Shown here in pieces: positions 45,701 to 57,062 of a stretch of 64,000 nt of DNA. The stretch comes from Edaphochlamys debaryana (lineage: Eukaryota; Chlorophyta; Chlorophyceae; Chlamydomonadales). Location: positions 186,001 to 250,000 of the forward strand of contig JAEHOE010000098.1 of the NCBI GenBank assembly GCA_016858145.1, written 5' to 3'. The position numbers were made by a program, and so were the translations under genes. The notes below the pieces were generated by a model, which saw only the letters and a program-made list of their open reading frames with translations, was not told where the DNA came from and ran no database searches. Numbering within the stretch: position 1 is the first letter of the stretch; each line of letters opens with the position of its first letter.

Positions 45701-48700
45701 TGGGACCCGGCCGCGGCGGTTGGCTCCGCCGCCACCAAGGGCCCAACCGCCAACGGCGGCTTCGCGATGGTTGGCGGTTACAGCGGGCGGTTGCTGGAGG
45801 GCCTGTTCGCAACGGCCTCCAACAAGAGCGAGGACGTACAGTTCGCGGGTGCGTGGGCGGGATGCGGCGAGGACGGTCCCTAGGGAGGCCACACCAGACC
45901 TGAGGATTTGATGCCAAGTACGGCTTCATGGTTGCTAATAACGATATCCGTGCGCACCCTTTAATACCCTAACCTCCATCCCCGGTCCGCTCCTTCAGCC
46001 CTCTATTTACTCCCCCTCACCTCCTCAGCCCTCCCTGCCCCCCCTCCCCATCGCCCTCACCTCGGCAGTGGGCGAGGCGCTCGCCTGGGCCTTTGGCGGC
46101 GTGCCCCTCCCCCCCTCCGCCCTGCTCCGAGCCAACTTCACCTCCCTCGCCGACTCCCTCACCGCCCGGGGGGAGGCCGAGGCAGAGGCCGAGGCGGCAG
46201 CGGCCAAGAGCGCAGCCGCAGACGGGGGGGAGCCAGAGGCAAAAGAGGCTCGCGTGGAGGCGGCGGCTGCCGCGGATGGGGCAAAGGAGGGAGGCGCGGA
46301 GGGGGCGGCAGCCAAGGAGGAGGGGGTGGAGGCGGGGGTCCCCGCCCCCTCCCCCGCTCAGCAGGCGGTGGTGGGGCGGCTGCTGGGGGAGCTGGTCACC
46401 AGCCCCAGGGGCGAGGTGGGGCCGGGGGGGGAAAGGCGGGGGGTGGATTCCAGGTTGCTATTCGTGTGGGTGTGCGTTGAGGAGTAGGGCATTGCTATCA
46501 GTATGGGTGTGGGCGTGTGAGGGGAAGCAGAGGCCAAGCCAAGGAGAGGCGGAGGGGGCTGGGGAGCAGCACGAGCGGCATGTGCGCGGCAGTACCAGCT
46601 ATAGGCATTCTCTCTCCCCACCTCATCCTTCTTTCCCTCCCCTCCCCTCCCTCCCCCCCCCCCGTCAGGTCCGCTGCGCGGGTGCCGTGTGGCTGGTGTC
46701 GCTGCTGGGGTTCTGCGAGGGGGCGCCGGCGCTGAGGGGGGAGGCGCTGCCCAAGATCCAGGTAAGGGGAGGGGGGGGGGGCAGGGGAGGGGCAAGGGGG
46801 GGGGAGGGAGGGGCTGGCCGAGTGGCGGGCTTCGGTCAGCGGTTGCGGGGGCGCCAGGGGGTTTCTGAGCGGTTGTTACGCGTTGTTCCCTGCTGTTGTG
46901 ATTGCTGCTCTCCTGTACGGGCCCATCCACGCCCCCGGGGGCCTGTGGCGCCAGTGAGCTCACATGTGGCGCTCCCTCCTGCCCCCTATCGTTCACTCCT
47001 CCCCATCCCCCCTCTCCCCCCTCCCCCCTCCCCCCCCTGACAGGAGGCCCTGGGGGGCCTGCTGGGTGACCCCAACGACCTGACGCAGGAGATGGCCTCG
47101 CGGGGGGTGTCCCTGGTGTACCGCCTGGGGGACGAAAAGGTGGGGTTTAGGGGGTGGATGGGGGGGAAGAGGGTGCGTGTGTGTATGGGCGGACACGTGG
47201 CCCAGGGTTCCGTGTGGCCGGGGAGGAAGACAGCGTGCAGAGGCGGGTAGCAACGCAACCGTCAGCTACTCAGCACCCCATTGCCCAACCGCTAACCATA
47301 AACGAATTGCACAACCGCTCAACCGCCATCCGCAGGTCCGCGAGCAGCTGGTTGGCTCGCTGGTGGCGGTGCTGCAGGGCGGGGGCGCGGGCGGGGGCGC
47401 GGGGCGGCCGGTCAAGCTGACGGGGGACACGCAGGTGAGGGGGGGGGCGGTGTTGGTGAAGGGAAGGGGCGAAAGATGGGCAAGAGGATCCGGCTGGGTG
47501 AGGGGGGTGGGGGAAGGGGGGCAATGGGTGAAGGGGGGGTGGGGTGCTGGCACGGGGGCAATGTCGGGCCCAGTGGGGAGGGGCGGGGAAAAGGCAGGCG
47601 TGTGCATACCCGACACTCTTACTAAGGCACCCAAGTTTTGCCCCTCTTCACCCTCCATATGCCGACCCACTCCCCGCTCCTCCCCCACCCCCCCCTTGTT
47701 GTTCCCCCCCTCCACTCTCATGCCTAGATCTTCGAGGAGGGGGCGCTGGGCTCGGCCCCGGGCGGGGGCAGCGGCGGAGCCGGGGGCTCCTCCTCCTCCT
47801 CCACCTCGGCAGGTGCGCCCTTGCCCCTCGCCCCCGGCCTGAAACACCCCTGTTTCCAACCATACTGCTCCTGCACCCCTCCCTTGCGCATGCTATCAAC
47901 TCCCAAATCCCCCTCCACGACCCCCTCTTCCCCCGACCCACATCGACCCACATCAGGCTCCGGCGGGGGCCTGTCCACGTACAAGGAGCTGTGCGCCCTG
48001 GCCACGGACCTGGGGCAGCCGGACCTCATCTACAGGTGGGGGGGGCGGTTGAGGGTGGGGGGCAGAGGGTTGTGAAGGGGGGGCCTCAGCAAGGGGCTGG
48101 CGAGGGGCAGAGGGGGGAGATGGGGAGGGGAGAGGGTGCGTCTGACCAACGGCTCAAGGGGGTTGAGCGGGAAGAGAAGGCGGGGACCTGGGGTAGCCGG
48201 ACCTCATGTGAGGTGTGGGGGAGGTGGAGGGGTGTGGGGGAGGGTTGAGAAAGGTGGGAGGGGAGGGGGGTGCCTCGACAGGGGCCCTCAGCGGGGATGG
48301 GGAGGGAAGAGGGTGCGTGTGGCCAACGCTGTATCGATCACTCTTCCACTTGACAACCAACTGCTCCAACGATATAACCACCAACTGCCTAATCGCCAAC
48401 TGAATCCAGGTTCATGGACCTAGCCCACCACGCCGCCGCGCTCAACTCCAAGCGGGGCGCGGCCTTTGGATTTGCGGGCATTGCGCGGATGGCGGCGCAG
48501 GGCGGCGGCGCGCCGGGGGCGGCGCTTACTAAGCACCTGGCGGCGCTCGTGCCGAAGCTCTTCAGGTGCGAAGCCGTACGTACGGGCTATACGGCAGGAC
48601 GGGATGAGACTGACCTGCATCTGGTAACCGGCGTGCAGAAACACGTGCAGGCACCCTCGTATGTCTCCGCCCCCTTCTCCACCCCTCCACCCCTCCACCC

Positions 48701-51700
48701 GCCCTTACCGCCCCCTTCCCTCCCCCCTCACCCTTCGCTCTCCAATGCTCCGCAAATCCCTCCCTCCCCCCTCCCCCCCCTGTCAGGTACACCCACGACC
48801 CCAACCCCAAGGTGGCCGAGGCCATGGCCGCCATCTGGCGCTCCCTGGTGGATGACCCGCGGGCCACCCTGGAGGCGTGAGTCATAGGGGGGGAGGGGGG
48901 AAGAGGGGGGAGAAGCGGGGAAGGGGGGAGAGGGGGCAACGGGGGGTAAGGGGGTCTGGGGGAGAGGGGGGGAAGCGGGGGAGGGATGTGGTGGGAGGGT
49001 GCGTGGAGGTTAGAAATGAAGGGCGACGGAAAGTATGCTGCGGTTCACCATACGCTGCCCCACCCAACAGCCATCACCACGCCTCCCATCCTCCCTCTCC
49101 ATACCGGTAGCAACTTCTGTGCCGCCATGCCTAAGTACGTGCTTCACCTTGTCTCCCTCCCTGTCTCTATCCCCCTCCCCTCTCCCTCCCGTCCGTCCTC
49201 CCCCTCCGCAGCCACTTCCCCGCCGTCATGTCGGACCTGCTTAAGGAGATGGGCGGGCGGCTGTGGCGCAACCGCCAGGCGGCGGCGGGGGCGCTGGCGG
49301 AGCTGCTGCAGGGGCGCAGGTTCGTGGTGGGGGGGAGCCGAGGAGGGGGAGGGAGGGGGCCGAGGGGCGTTGAGTGGGCTGAAGTGATGGGGGGTGGTCC
49401 GAAGACAGCAAGGGACAGAAGAAGCGGTGGTCTCGTGTGGCGTGCTGACCCTGGCTCCGTTCGTGACCCCACATGTGGGGTTGACAGACTTGACACCCAC
49501 AGTTTGCCGCCCTCCTGCCCCCCAGGTGGCCCGAGCTCGCCCCCTACTTTGCACAGATCTGGAGCATGACACTTCGGGGCATGGTGGGTGTGTTTAGGAG
49601 GCGTGTGTGTTTAGGATGCGTAGGGTGGGCGCGTGATACGTATAAGTGCAGTTGTGAGCAGACAGGCCGCGGGGAAGAAGCCCCCAGTGTGTGTGTCGGG
49701 GGGGGAAAGCTGGAGGGAAAGGGCAGGGGAGCGGGCGGGCCCACAGCGGCGGAACGGGGGACTGCGATGCCACAGGTTCGGTGTGTCAAGGTGCAAACCG
49801 AGGGAGGACAAGCGGCAGCCAAGCATGCCTCACTTCCGCCCCCCTCCTCCCCCTCCCTCCCCCCGTCCCCCCTGACACCATTTGGACTCTCCAAACTCTG
49901 CGAGTCCCCTCCCCCCTCTCCCGCTTATCAGCTTCAAACACCCCCCCTCCCCCCCCTGACAGGACGACATCAAGGACTCGGTGCGCCGCGCCGCCCTGGC
50001 ACTGGCGCGCACCGTGCGGGGGCTCACGCTGAGGCTGGCGGACCCCGCGCACACGCCGCCCAAGGGTGGGGCTTGGGGGGGCGGGGGGCCGGACGGATGG
50101 CGGCGGGGCATGGGAGGGGCGGTATGGAGTGGCCTCCGTGTGGAAGTCCGCTGACTCCACGCCCTGGCCCGGACGGAACCTGCTGCTCCCAATCTTGCAA
50201 GCCCTGCGCCTCTTCTTCGCCTCTTCATCCCCCCTTTATCCTCGCCCCCTCCTCCCCCCCCACCCCTCATCCCTCCCCTCCCCCCCCTCAGACTGCGCCG
50301 CCGCCGTGGCGGTGGTGCTGCCCATCCTCCTGGAGCAGGGGCTGACGTCATCCGTGGTGGAGGTGGGGGGGGGGGAAAGGAACCGTTGAGACCGTTGGGA
50401 CCGTTGGAGAGGCGGCTGGGCTAGGGGTTGCCCTCGTTGGAGCAGGGGCTGACGTCTTCCGTGGTGGAGGTGGGGGGGGCGGGGCGTTGGGGATGGGACT
50501 GCGAGCGGGACTAGGAGTGGGAGCGGGACTCGGAGTGGGAAGGGGTCTGTCCGTGGGGAGGTGGGCTAAGGCTTGGGAGGCGAGGGTTTGCCGGTCGGGT
50601 TCTCGGCTCCTAAGGTGCTGGCTTGCAATGGGGCTGTGGGGTGGGGCTGGAACGCCCGTGGTGGCCGGAAGCCAGATCCACCCCCTTCCCCCCCGTCCAC
50701 CTCTCCCTCCCCTCCCTGTCAGGTCCGCGCCCTGTCCGTGGAGGTCCTGGGGCTGGCCGCCAAGGCCGCCCCCCCCTCGGCCCTGCGCCCGCTGCTGGGG
50801 GCGCTGGTGCCGGCGCTGCTGGAGGCGCTCAGCAGCCTGGAGGACGTGCGGTTAGTGGTTGGTGGTTGGCGCTTTGACTGTTGTGTGGTCGCTGGACGGC
50901 GCATGCCGGCACTGGCAGCAGACACCAACCGCTTCCTTACCTAGCCTCTAACCGCTGCCGAACCGCTCCTAACCACCAACCGGTCATCCCAACCGCTCCG
51001 AATCGCTCGTCCCAACCGCCAACCGCCAGGCTCAACTACGTGGAGCAGCACGCCGAGCGGTTGGGCCTGGACTCGGAGCGCCTGGAGGGGGCGCGGGTGG
51101 CGGCGGCGAGGGCGTCGCCCCTGGTGCGTGGTGGTTGGGGGGTAGGGGAGGCCACGGCGGCGGACTGCTCCATTAAGAGGGAAGGAGGTGCAGGTGTGCG
51201 CAGACAGGGAGAGGGCACATGCACACAGGCCTTATTTCAGCTGGCCCCTCCCCCCATGAAAGGGCGACACCCTGGACCTGGCTGCCCGACTACCCCCCTA
51301 CACGCCTCCCTCTCACTCCCCCCCTCCCCTCTCACCCCCTCTCCTCCCCCCCTATGTCTGCCCCCTGACAGGGCGACACCCTGGACCTGGCCGCCCGCCT
51401 GGCCGACGGCCCCTCCCTGGAGGCCCTGGTGCCGGCCCTGGTGGGGGCGGTGAAGCGGGGGGTGGGGCTCAACACCAAGGTGAGGGGGGGAGGGAAGGGG
51501 GAAGGGGGGAGGGGGGGAGGGGAGGGAGCGGGGGAGGGGAGGGAGGGTGGAGAGAGGGAGTTGCGAGGGGGAGGGGGAGAGAGTTTGAGTCGCATGTCTC
51601 GTCCGTCTCGGCCGCTACCGCGGCAGGAGTGGTCCGTCGCCACCCGGGGTCGGCGCACTGTGTCCAGGGTCGTGTCTGGCAGCTGCACCCGGCCCGACAT

Positions 51701-54700
51701 CACCCTTGCCCCTCCCCCCACCCCCCTTCCCCCTACCCCCCTTCCCCCACCCCACCCAACCACCCACCCACCCCAGGTGGGCACCGCCCGCTTCATCCGC
51801 TCCATGGCCACCCGCCCGGGGGCCCTGGGGGGCGGGGGGGGCCCGGGGGGGCCCGAGCCCCTGCTGCGGGCCCACGCGGGGCCCCTGCTTCGGGCGCTGA
51901 GCAACGCGGTGCGCAACACGGAGCGGAGCGGGACCGTGCGCAAGGTGGGGGGGGAGGGGGCGATGGGATGGGGGATGGGGGGTGAATGGGGAGGGGAAGG
52001 AGTGGAAGGGGAAGGGAGGGGCAGCAGGGAGAGCGGAGCGGGGCCGTGCTGGGAGGGCGAGGGACGGGCGAGGAAGGGGAGCAGACAGCAGAGGTTCAGG
52101 GGTGCTCAGCAGGGCAAAGGCAGTGGGGACGAGGGTGGAGGGCTTGCCACATACACTCACCAGCCCACCCTTTCCCCCCCAGGCCTACGCCTCCGCCGCT
52201 GCCGCTGTGGTGCGGCACGCGGGCGACAAGCGGGCGGACAAGTTTGTGATGGAGTCCTTGGCGTGGTACACCAACCCGGACGCTGACGTGGACTCGAGGT
52301 GCGTGCGGCGGGCGTGCTGTGTGCGGCGCGTGCTGTGCTTGGCGCGCAGCGAGGCTTGGTGCGTCCTTGCTAGCCGCTGCTGCTGACGCGTGCCCGGACC
52401 CTGACGTGTCCCCCCACCCCCTTGATGTGACCCTCCTACCCCTCTGATGTGCCCGCCCCCAACCCCCGAACCGAACCCCCCAACCCCCCAACCCCCCAAC
52501 CCCCCAAACCTCCCACCCCACCCCCACAGGCTGTCCGGCGGCCTGCTCCTGCGCGAGCTGCTCCGCTCCGCCCCCGACCTCGTGAGGCCGCACGACGCAC
52601 AGGTGAGGGGGGGGGGGAGGCCAGGGGTGTCAGGGGTTGCTTGTAGCGGGCGGGTGTGCTGCCTTGGGGTTGGGGGCGGAGGGGCTAGGGGAAGAAAGGG
52701 GGACAGCGGCGTCGGTTGTTGCCTGTAGGGTGCTGGCGTGCAGCCTTGGGGGATGGGGGAAAGAGGGTACAGCGGTGCCTGTAGGGAAGCAGCCCGCCCC
52801 CGGCGTGGCCCTGAACCGCCCGGGCGCGGCCCCAGGAGCAGGCGCTGGATGGGGGCTGCATTGGGTGTCTGCCTGTCTGATGCCTCACGGTGCGATCTTC
52901 CTCGACGCCCCCAGGTGCTGCCGGCGGCGTTCGGTGCCAAGATGGACGAGGATAAGGAGGTGGCGGGGGCGTGGGAGGAGGTGAGGAGGGAGAGGGGTTC
53001 AGAAGGGGGGGAGGGGAGGCAGGAGGTGTGGTCAGGAGGGGGGGGAGGGGGGCAGAAGGGGGTGTCTTCCTGTGCGCGAGTACCGTGAGGTGGCGGGACA
53101 GAAGAGGTGGGTGGAAGGGGCGTTTAGAGGGTGGGGACTTTGCGGTAGCGAAGGCGGAGAAGAGCACTCGGGCGTCTCGCACACACGGCTCCACGATGTG
53201 CTGCAACACATGCGAACCCTCTCACCCCCTCCTCCTCCCCTTGGCGCTCCGCCGCTGCCCTGTGGCCCCCCCTCACCCCCCCCTGCAGATCTGGGAGGAG
53301 GGCGTGTCCAGCGAGCCGGCGGCGCTGCGGCTGTACGGCGGCGAGATCTGTACGACACTGGTGGAGATGCTTGGCGGGCAGCAGTGGGGACGCAAGAAGG
53401 CGGCGGCGGAGGCGGCGGTGGCCATGACTAAGGTACCGTACGGCTCATGGGGGGATAGGGAATGGTTTCGGAGTTCTGAGTAATGAGACGGTTGGTTCAA
53501 GACGCGGGGGAAGGGGACGCACACCGTGCGTGCTCCAACCAGCGTCGGCTCAGCTGACCGCGGGCTCCGGTAGCTCGCCAACCCCCCTCCCTGCCGCTCA
53601 CCTTACCTTCCCGGCCCTTCGTATGCCTTGGCATGCCTTTGCATTCGCAGATTGCGCCGGACGCCCTGGGCAAGCACAGCCAGTGAGGATGGGTGAAGGG
53701 GGTCGGGGAAGGCACACACAGGGCTCGCAGGGGCCCCATACGCCCTCCTCACCCTTCTCTCCCGCTCTCGCCCGCCGCCTCCCCACTCCCTATCAACCCC
53801 ACCCACCCGCCCTTGCTTCCCACTCCAACCCCTCTCCTCCGCTCTCCCTTCTCCAATCCTTGCGATTATCACACCCCTGCAATCAATCCTGTACCCCCCC
53901 CCCCATCCACCCAGGCGCCTCGCCTCCTCCCTGCTGGCTGAGTTGGCCGTGGGGCGGCTGTGGGAGGGCAAGGAGGCTCTGCTGGCGGCGGCGGCGGCGG
54001 TGGCGGCGGCAGACCCGGCGGCGCTGGCGGAGGCACCGGGGCACGGGGCGGTGGTGGCGGCGCTGCTCGCGGCGGCGGGGAGGAAGAAGGTGGGGGTGGC
54101 TTGGGGGAGATGTGGGCGAGAGCGACGACACCGCAGCTCCCGTGGCCCAGCCCGCCGCTCGCGCGCGCACACCCTCGCCCAACTGACCTCCGTGGCACAC
54201 ACCCTAGGGCGATAGTGGTGACATGCTGCGTCCCCCGCGGCCCCGTCCCGCCCTCAGGCCCCATCCACGCGCCCGCCCCACCCCCACCCTTCGGCCCCAA
54301 CCCCCCCAGGCCTCCTACCGCACCGCCGCGCTCTCCGCCCTGGAGCCCCTGCTGGCGGCCCTCCCCTCGGACCACTACGCACCCGTGGCGGCCCTGCTGC
54401 TGCCCTCCGTGCGCGGGTGTGTGAGGAGGGGTGGGGGGCGCGCGTGTGTACACAGCACGAATTGCGGGGATTCGCACCCCAACCCCCGCGTCCCTCCCCA
54501 TACCCGTGCGTGCAGGCACTGTGAGGCCTCCGCCTCCACCCCCGCCGCCTCCACGCCCCCCGCCGAGGCCGCGGCCGGCGGCGACGCTGGCGGCGGCGGC
54601 GGCGCAGGGGCGGAGGAGGAGCCCGAGAAGCCGCTGCCCCTAGCCGAGTGCCTGGCCTGCCTGGCGGCCGGCTTCGCCAAGGTCGGCAGCGGCGGCGGCG

Positions 54701-55534
54701 GCAGCGGGCCGGCGGCGGCGGAGGCCGTGGCGGCGGCGGCGCCGGAGCTGGCGGAGGCGGTGCGGGGGGTGCTGGCGGCGACGCTGCCCTGGCAGTCCAA
54801 GCTGCCGGCGGCCAACGCGGCGGCGGCGGTGGCGCAGGTAGGAGCTGGTGGGGGTTTGCTGGTGGGGGTTTGCAAGTACGGTAACACCGCGGCGGAACTC
54901 GGTTCCGAAAGGCGGCTGTTCCGTCGTCTCCAAACCTCCGCACTCTCCTGCCAGCGCCACCTCAGCACCATGACCACCTCTCTTCCCGTCCCACCGTGTC
55001 TACCCCCCATCCAGCGCTGCTCCTCCGCCGGGGTGCCCGCCCCCGCCTGCGCCGCCCTGATGGGCCCGCTGCTGCCGCCCCTGCTCGCGTCGGCGGCCGA
55101 CCATAAGGTAGGGAGGGGGGGGGCGAGGCACGGGTGGCAGGAGAGACAGGGGGTTCACGAGAGAGGGTTCAGAGGGCGCGTTGCGTCCTTGACTCCCTTC
55201 GTCCATTGCACCCCCACCTGCGCCTCCGCCCCGTCAGGTCCAGCAATTCCGCCTGGCCTGCCTCGCCGCCATGTCCGCTATCGCCACCGCCGCCGGTACG
55301 GCAACTGGTACCGGTACGGCAGTCAGTGGCGGTACGGCTGCGGGCTGGAGCGAGGCCGACCGGGCGACGCTGCTGCCGGCGGCGGCGGCTGGGCTGGCAG
55401 CGCTGGCGGAGGCGGACAAGTCGGCGGCGGTGGCGGCGGCGGCGATGGATCTGAAGTCGGCGCTGGATCGCGCCGCCGCCGGCGACGACGGCGCCGCGGG
55501 GGGTGGCGGACGCGACGTGGAGATGTCGGGCTGA
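36787..55534 (+). CDS. ECM29: ECM29 homologue, proteasome adaptor/scaffold, 51 exons
   Basis: Fifty-one exons join to 6885 nt, a 2294-aa HEAT-repeat protein, with consistent phases throughout. ECM29 binds both the 20S core and 19S cap of the 26S proteasome and acts in its assembly, quality control and localisation. Similarity to animal and fungal ECM29 runs end to end: LDRVLTRLAVTDD at the start, ATRKKVLEILSHVNKRLK, the proline-rich GLSVADAKAI before KRKLGLLNLV, VQWACRLFPFAHVPAR then LLAAGDN-like residues, QFAVGEALAWAF, GLSTYKELCALATDLGQPD, LNSKRGAAFGF, DDIKDSVRRAALALA, VRALSVEVLGLAAK, ARVAAARASPL, KRGVGLNTK, LYGGEICTTLVEML and GRLWEGKEALL. It is longer than the roughly 1850 residues of other eukaryotes because of Ala/Gly/Pro-rich insertions in exons 7, 9, 20, 25, 26, 49 and 51. 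One intron starts with GC (38555). Confidence 0.93.
39731..39778. repeat. Two-copy 28-bp repeat in ECM29 intron 9
   Basis: GTGGGCGTTTGAGGCGAGCT occurs at 39731-39750 and again at 39759-39778. Confidence 0.85.
41024..41079. repeat. CCCTG microsatellite in ECM29 intron 12
   Basis: About eleven copies of CCCTG with one CCCCTG interruption. Confidence 0.9.
41810..41878 (+). repeat. Echo of exon 15 start inside ECM29 intron 14
   Basis: After its own C-rich AG acceptor, 41810-41841 repeats the first 32 bases of exon 15 (41959 onward) with one mismatch (CTGGAG for CCGGAG), then diverges. Read in phase it reaches TAG at 41876-41878, so using this acceptor would truncate the protein. Confidence 0.8.
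42147..42163 (+). repeat. Echo of exon 15 end inside ECM29 intron 15
   Basis: CGCTTCTTCACGGGTGG is identical to 42022-42038, the end of exon 15 with its donor site, 125 bp downstream. Confidence 0.75.
48182..48218 (+). repeat. Echo of exon 31 end inside ECM29 intron 31
   Basis: GGACCTGGGG, AGCCGGACCTCAT and a decayed donor repeat 48006-48040 at an offset of about 178 bp. The following intron sequence (GGGGAGGGAAGAGGGTGCGT near 48300) also repeats 48125-48145, so about 180 bp were tandemly duplicated across the exon edge. Confidence 0.8.
50438..50478 (+). repeat. Echo of exon 37 end inside ECM29 intron 37
   Basis: TGGAGCAGGGGCTGACGTC, then TTCCGTGGTGGAGGTGGGGG, repeats 50331-50371 (exon 37 end plus donor) at a 107-bp offset with a single A-to-T change in the exon part. 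Confidence 0.85.
51261..51289 (+). repeat. Echo of exon 40 start inside ECM29 intron 39
   Basis: AGGGCGACACCCTGGACCTG then GCTGCCCG repeats 51370-51397 (acceptor and start of exon 40) 109 bp upstream, with one mismatch. The AG before it lacks a good pyrimidine tract. Confidence 0.8.
51372..55534 (+). other. ECM29: ECM29 exons 40-51 map
   Basis: Exons: 51372-51479, 51777-51944, 52183-52298, 52530-52602, 52915-52980, 53289-53432, 53651-53682, 53915-54089, 54310-54416, 54516-54837, 55015-55107, 55238-55534. Stop TGA at 55532-55534. Confidence 0.82.
52466..52514. repeat. AACCCCCC microsatellite in ECM29 intron 42
   Basis: Runs of CCCCCCAA units just before the exon 43 acceptor, serving as part of its pyrimidine-rich tract. 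Confidence 0.85.
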
Positions 55535-55981
55535 GGCCCAGCTGAGGCCCTGCCAGGCCCAGCAGGAGGGGCCTGGGATTGTACCGGTCAAGGGGAGACG
55601 AAAGGCTGCAGTCGGTAATTACGTCCAGTGAGGCCCGGCAGCAGGCACGAAGCAGCAGAGGGCGACCAAGCATGCGGGCGGGGCCTGCAACTCAGGGCGA
55701 CCTATCGAGGCAGGGGGTAGGGGGATGGTGGCCCGGGCAGGCAGGGCGGATGGCGCTGTGGGCAAGCGGTGCGTGGAGGTGCTTCCTATGCTGTAACCCG
55801 GCCCTCCCACAGCTCGAACTGCTGTCGAGCCGATGCGGACCCTGCGCGGGGATGAAGGCGCGAAAGCCAGTGATGTCAGTATGGGTCGATTCTCAGCCGC
55901 TGCGCTGAGCCTCTGCTAGGCGGATAACGCGGATTAGCCGCCAACTCAGCCGACTAATCTCAGCGTATCCCCCCAGCTTGG
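55535..55981. other. ECM29 3' flank
   Basis: This holds the presumed ECM29 3' UTR and polyadenylation signal (TGTAA at 55792-55796). Between about 55900 and 55981 the sequence changes to the LINE fragment. No gene is recognised. Confidence 0.5.
55792..55796 (+). terminator. Candidate polyadenylation signal of ECM29
   Basis: TGTAA, the usual poly(A) signal of volvocine algae, 258 bp after the ECM29 stop codon and before the LINE insertion. Confidence 0.5.
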
Positions 55982-57062
55982 GTGGAGGCTGCACGTGCTG
56001 CACGGCTGGCGCCTGGTGGGCCGGCCGCGGCCCCGCCGCTGCTGGCTGCCTGTCGCATCATCGCCCCTGCCGTGGGCTGGACGCTGCCGCCGGGTGCTCC
56101 CTGCCGCGTGATCCAGCTCACGGTTCGGGCCGCTACTCAGCTCCAACTCTCCGCGTCGGTGGAATCGCTGGCGCGGCGCCATCGGGCCTTCGTTGCGGAG
56201 GCCCTGTCCCTTCCCGCTGCGCCGCCTGAATCACTGTCTGCGTTCGCCGCAGCTCTGCGGCGGCTTTGGGCGGTGCGGTGGGAGCCGGAACACAAAGAAC
56301 CGCTCTGGCGTCTGGCTCTTAATGGGTTTGCGGGATTTGGGATGCATGCAGCTGATATTGCTCGGGGAGTAGGCCCTGCGATGTGCCCATGTGGTGTGTG
56401 GATGGATGAAGGGGATCGGACGCACCACTTCTGGTCTTGCTGTGTCGCTGGTGCTCTTCGTGAGGCCCTTGAAGAAGAACTGTACAGATGGACTCCTAGC
56501 TATGCCCTCGGCAAGCAGCATTTGTGGCTCGTGACTCCGCCTGTGGGCGTGTCTGGTGTGACTTGGGATGTGGTCTGCCTAGCTGCGGTGGCTGCTCTGG
56601 AGCGGGGACGTCAGTGGCTCTATGCCGCCCGCCCGGAGACAGGTGCCCCGCTTGGGCGCGCCACCCTTTCTCGACTTGGTTTGCAAGTGGTTGCGGAATT
56701 TTGGGCTCGTGTTCGCTCCTTTGCGGAAGACTGTGGTCAAGGTTTCAGTAAGAAGTGGAGAGACGTTCCGCCCGAGCACCCTTTCCTGGGCGGCGTCGCC
56801 GGGAAGCCGCGGTTCAACCCCCCTGCGGATGTCGAGCCGCCTTCCCCCTGACTCGGCGTGGTTGTGGTGCTTATGATGATCTCATGTGGCTAGCCCTCTC
56901 GGGCTGAGACTGTCGCTGTATGGGTTGGAGTAGGTGGCTGCCTCGGTGTTGGACATTCCCTTAGGGTACGCCTGGGGTCGGGGGAAGTTGACTCTCTCCC
57001 CCTTGTGCGGGGCCGGCAGCTTGCTGCCCGCTGGCCGCAACCCTGTAATGCGTCATTCCTAA
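55982..57062 (+). mobile_element. 5'-truncated LINE retrotransposon, 3' part
   Basis: An open frame without its own ATG runs from 55982 to 56851 (289 codons with stop). Its middle holds CPCG, then T-H-H-F-W-S-C, the zinc-binding C/H cluster that follows the reverse transcriptase domain in many non-LTR retrotransposons. The flanking PLWRLALNGF and ALGKQHLWL also fit that region. The polymerase domain is missing, so it is a dead-on-arrival copy. The 3' UTR follows, and the element seems to end at ATTCCTAA (57062), because the same terminus stands alone at 17249-17270. The 5' break lies somewhere in about 55900-55982. The frame is intact, so the insertion is fairly recent. Confidence 0.7.

Larger units (their letters stand above)
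41521..46415 (+). other. ECM29: ECM29 exons 14-26 map
   Basis: Exons: 41521-41610, 41959-42034, 42440-42537, 42832-42948, 43109-43176, 43291-43330, 43511-43689, 43888-44167, 44372-44454, 44595-44712, 44896-44992, 45174-45848, 46069-46415. Exon 25 (675 nt) is the largest and is alanine-rich with a MEVDDKP acidic patch. Confidence 0.8.
46669..51123 (+). other. ECM29: ECM29 exons 27-39 map
   Basis: Exons: 46669-46761, 47044-47139, 47336-47434, 47728-47812, 47957-48035, 48410-48565, 48787-48876, 49212-49319, 49526-49583, 49963-50065, 50292-50362, 50723-50850, 51030-51123. This is the best conserved part of the protein. Confidence 0.82.
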
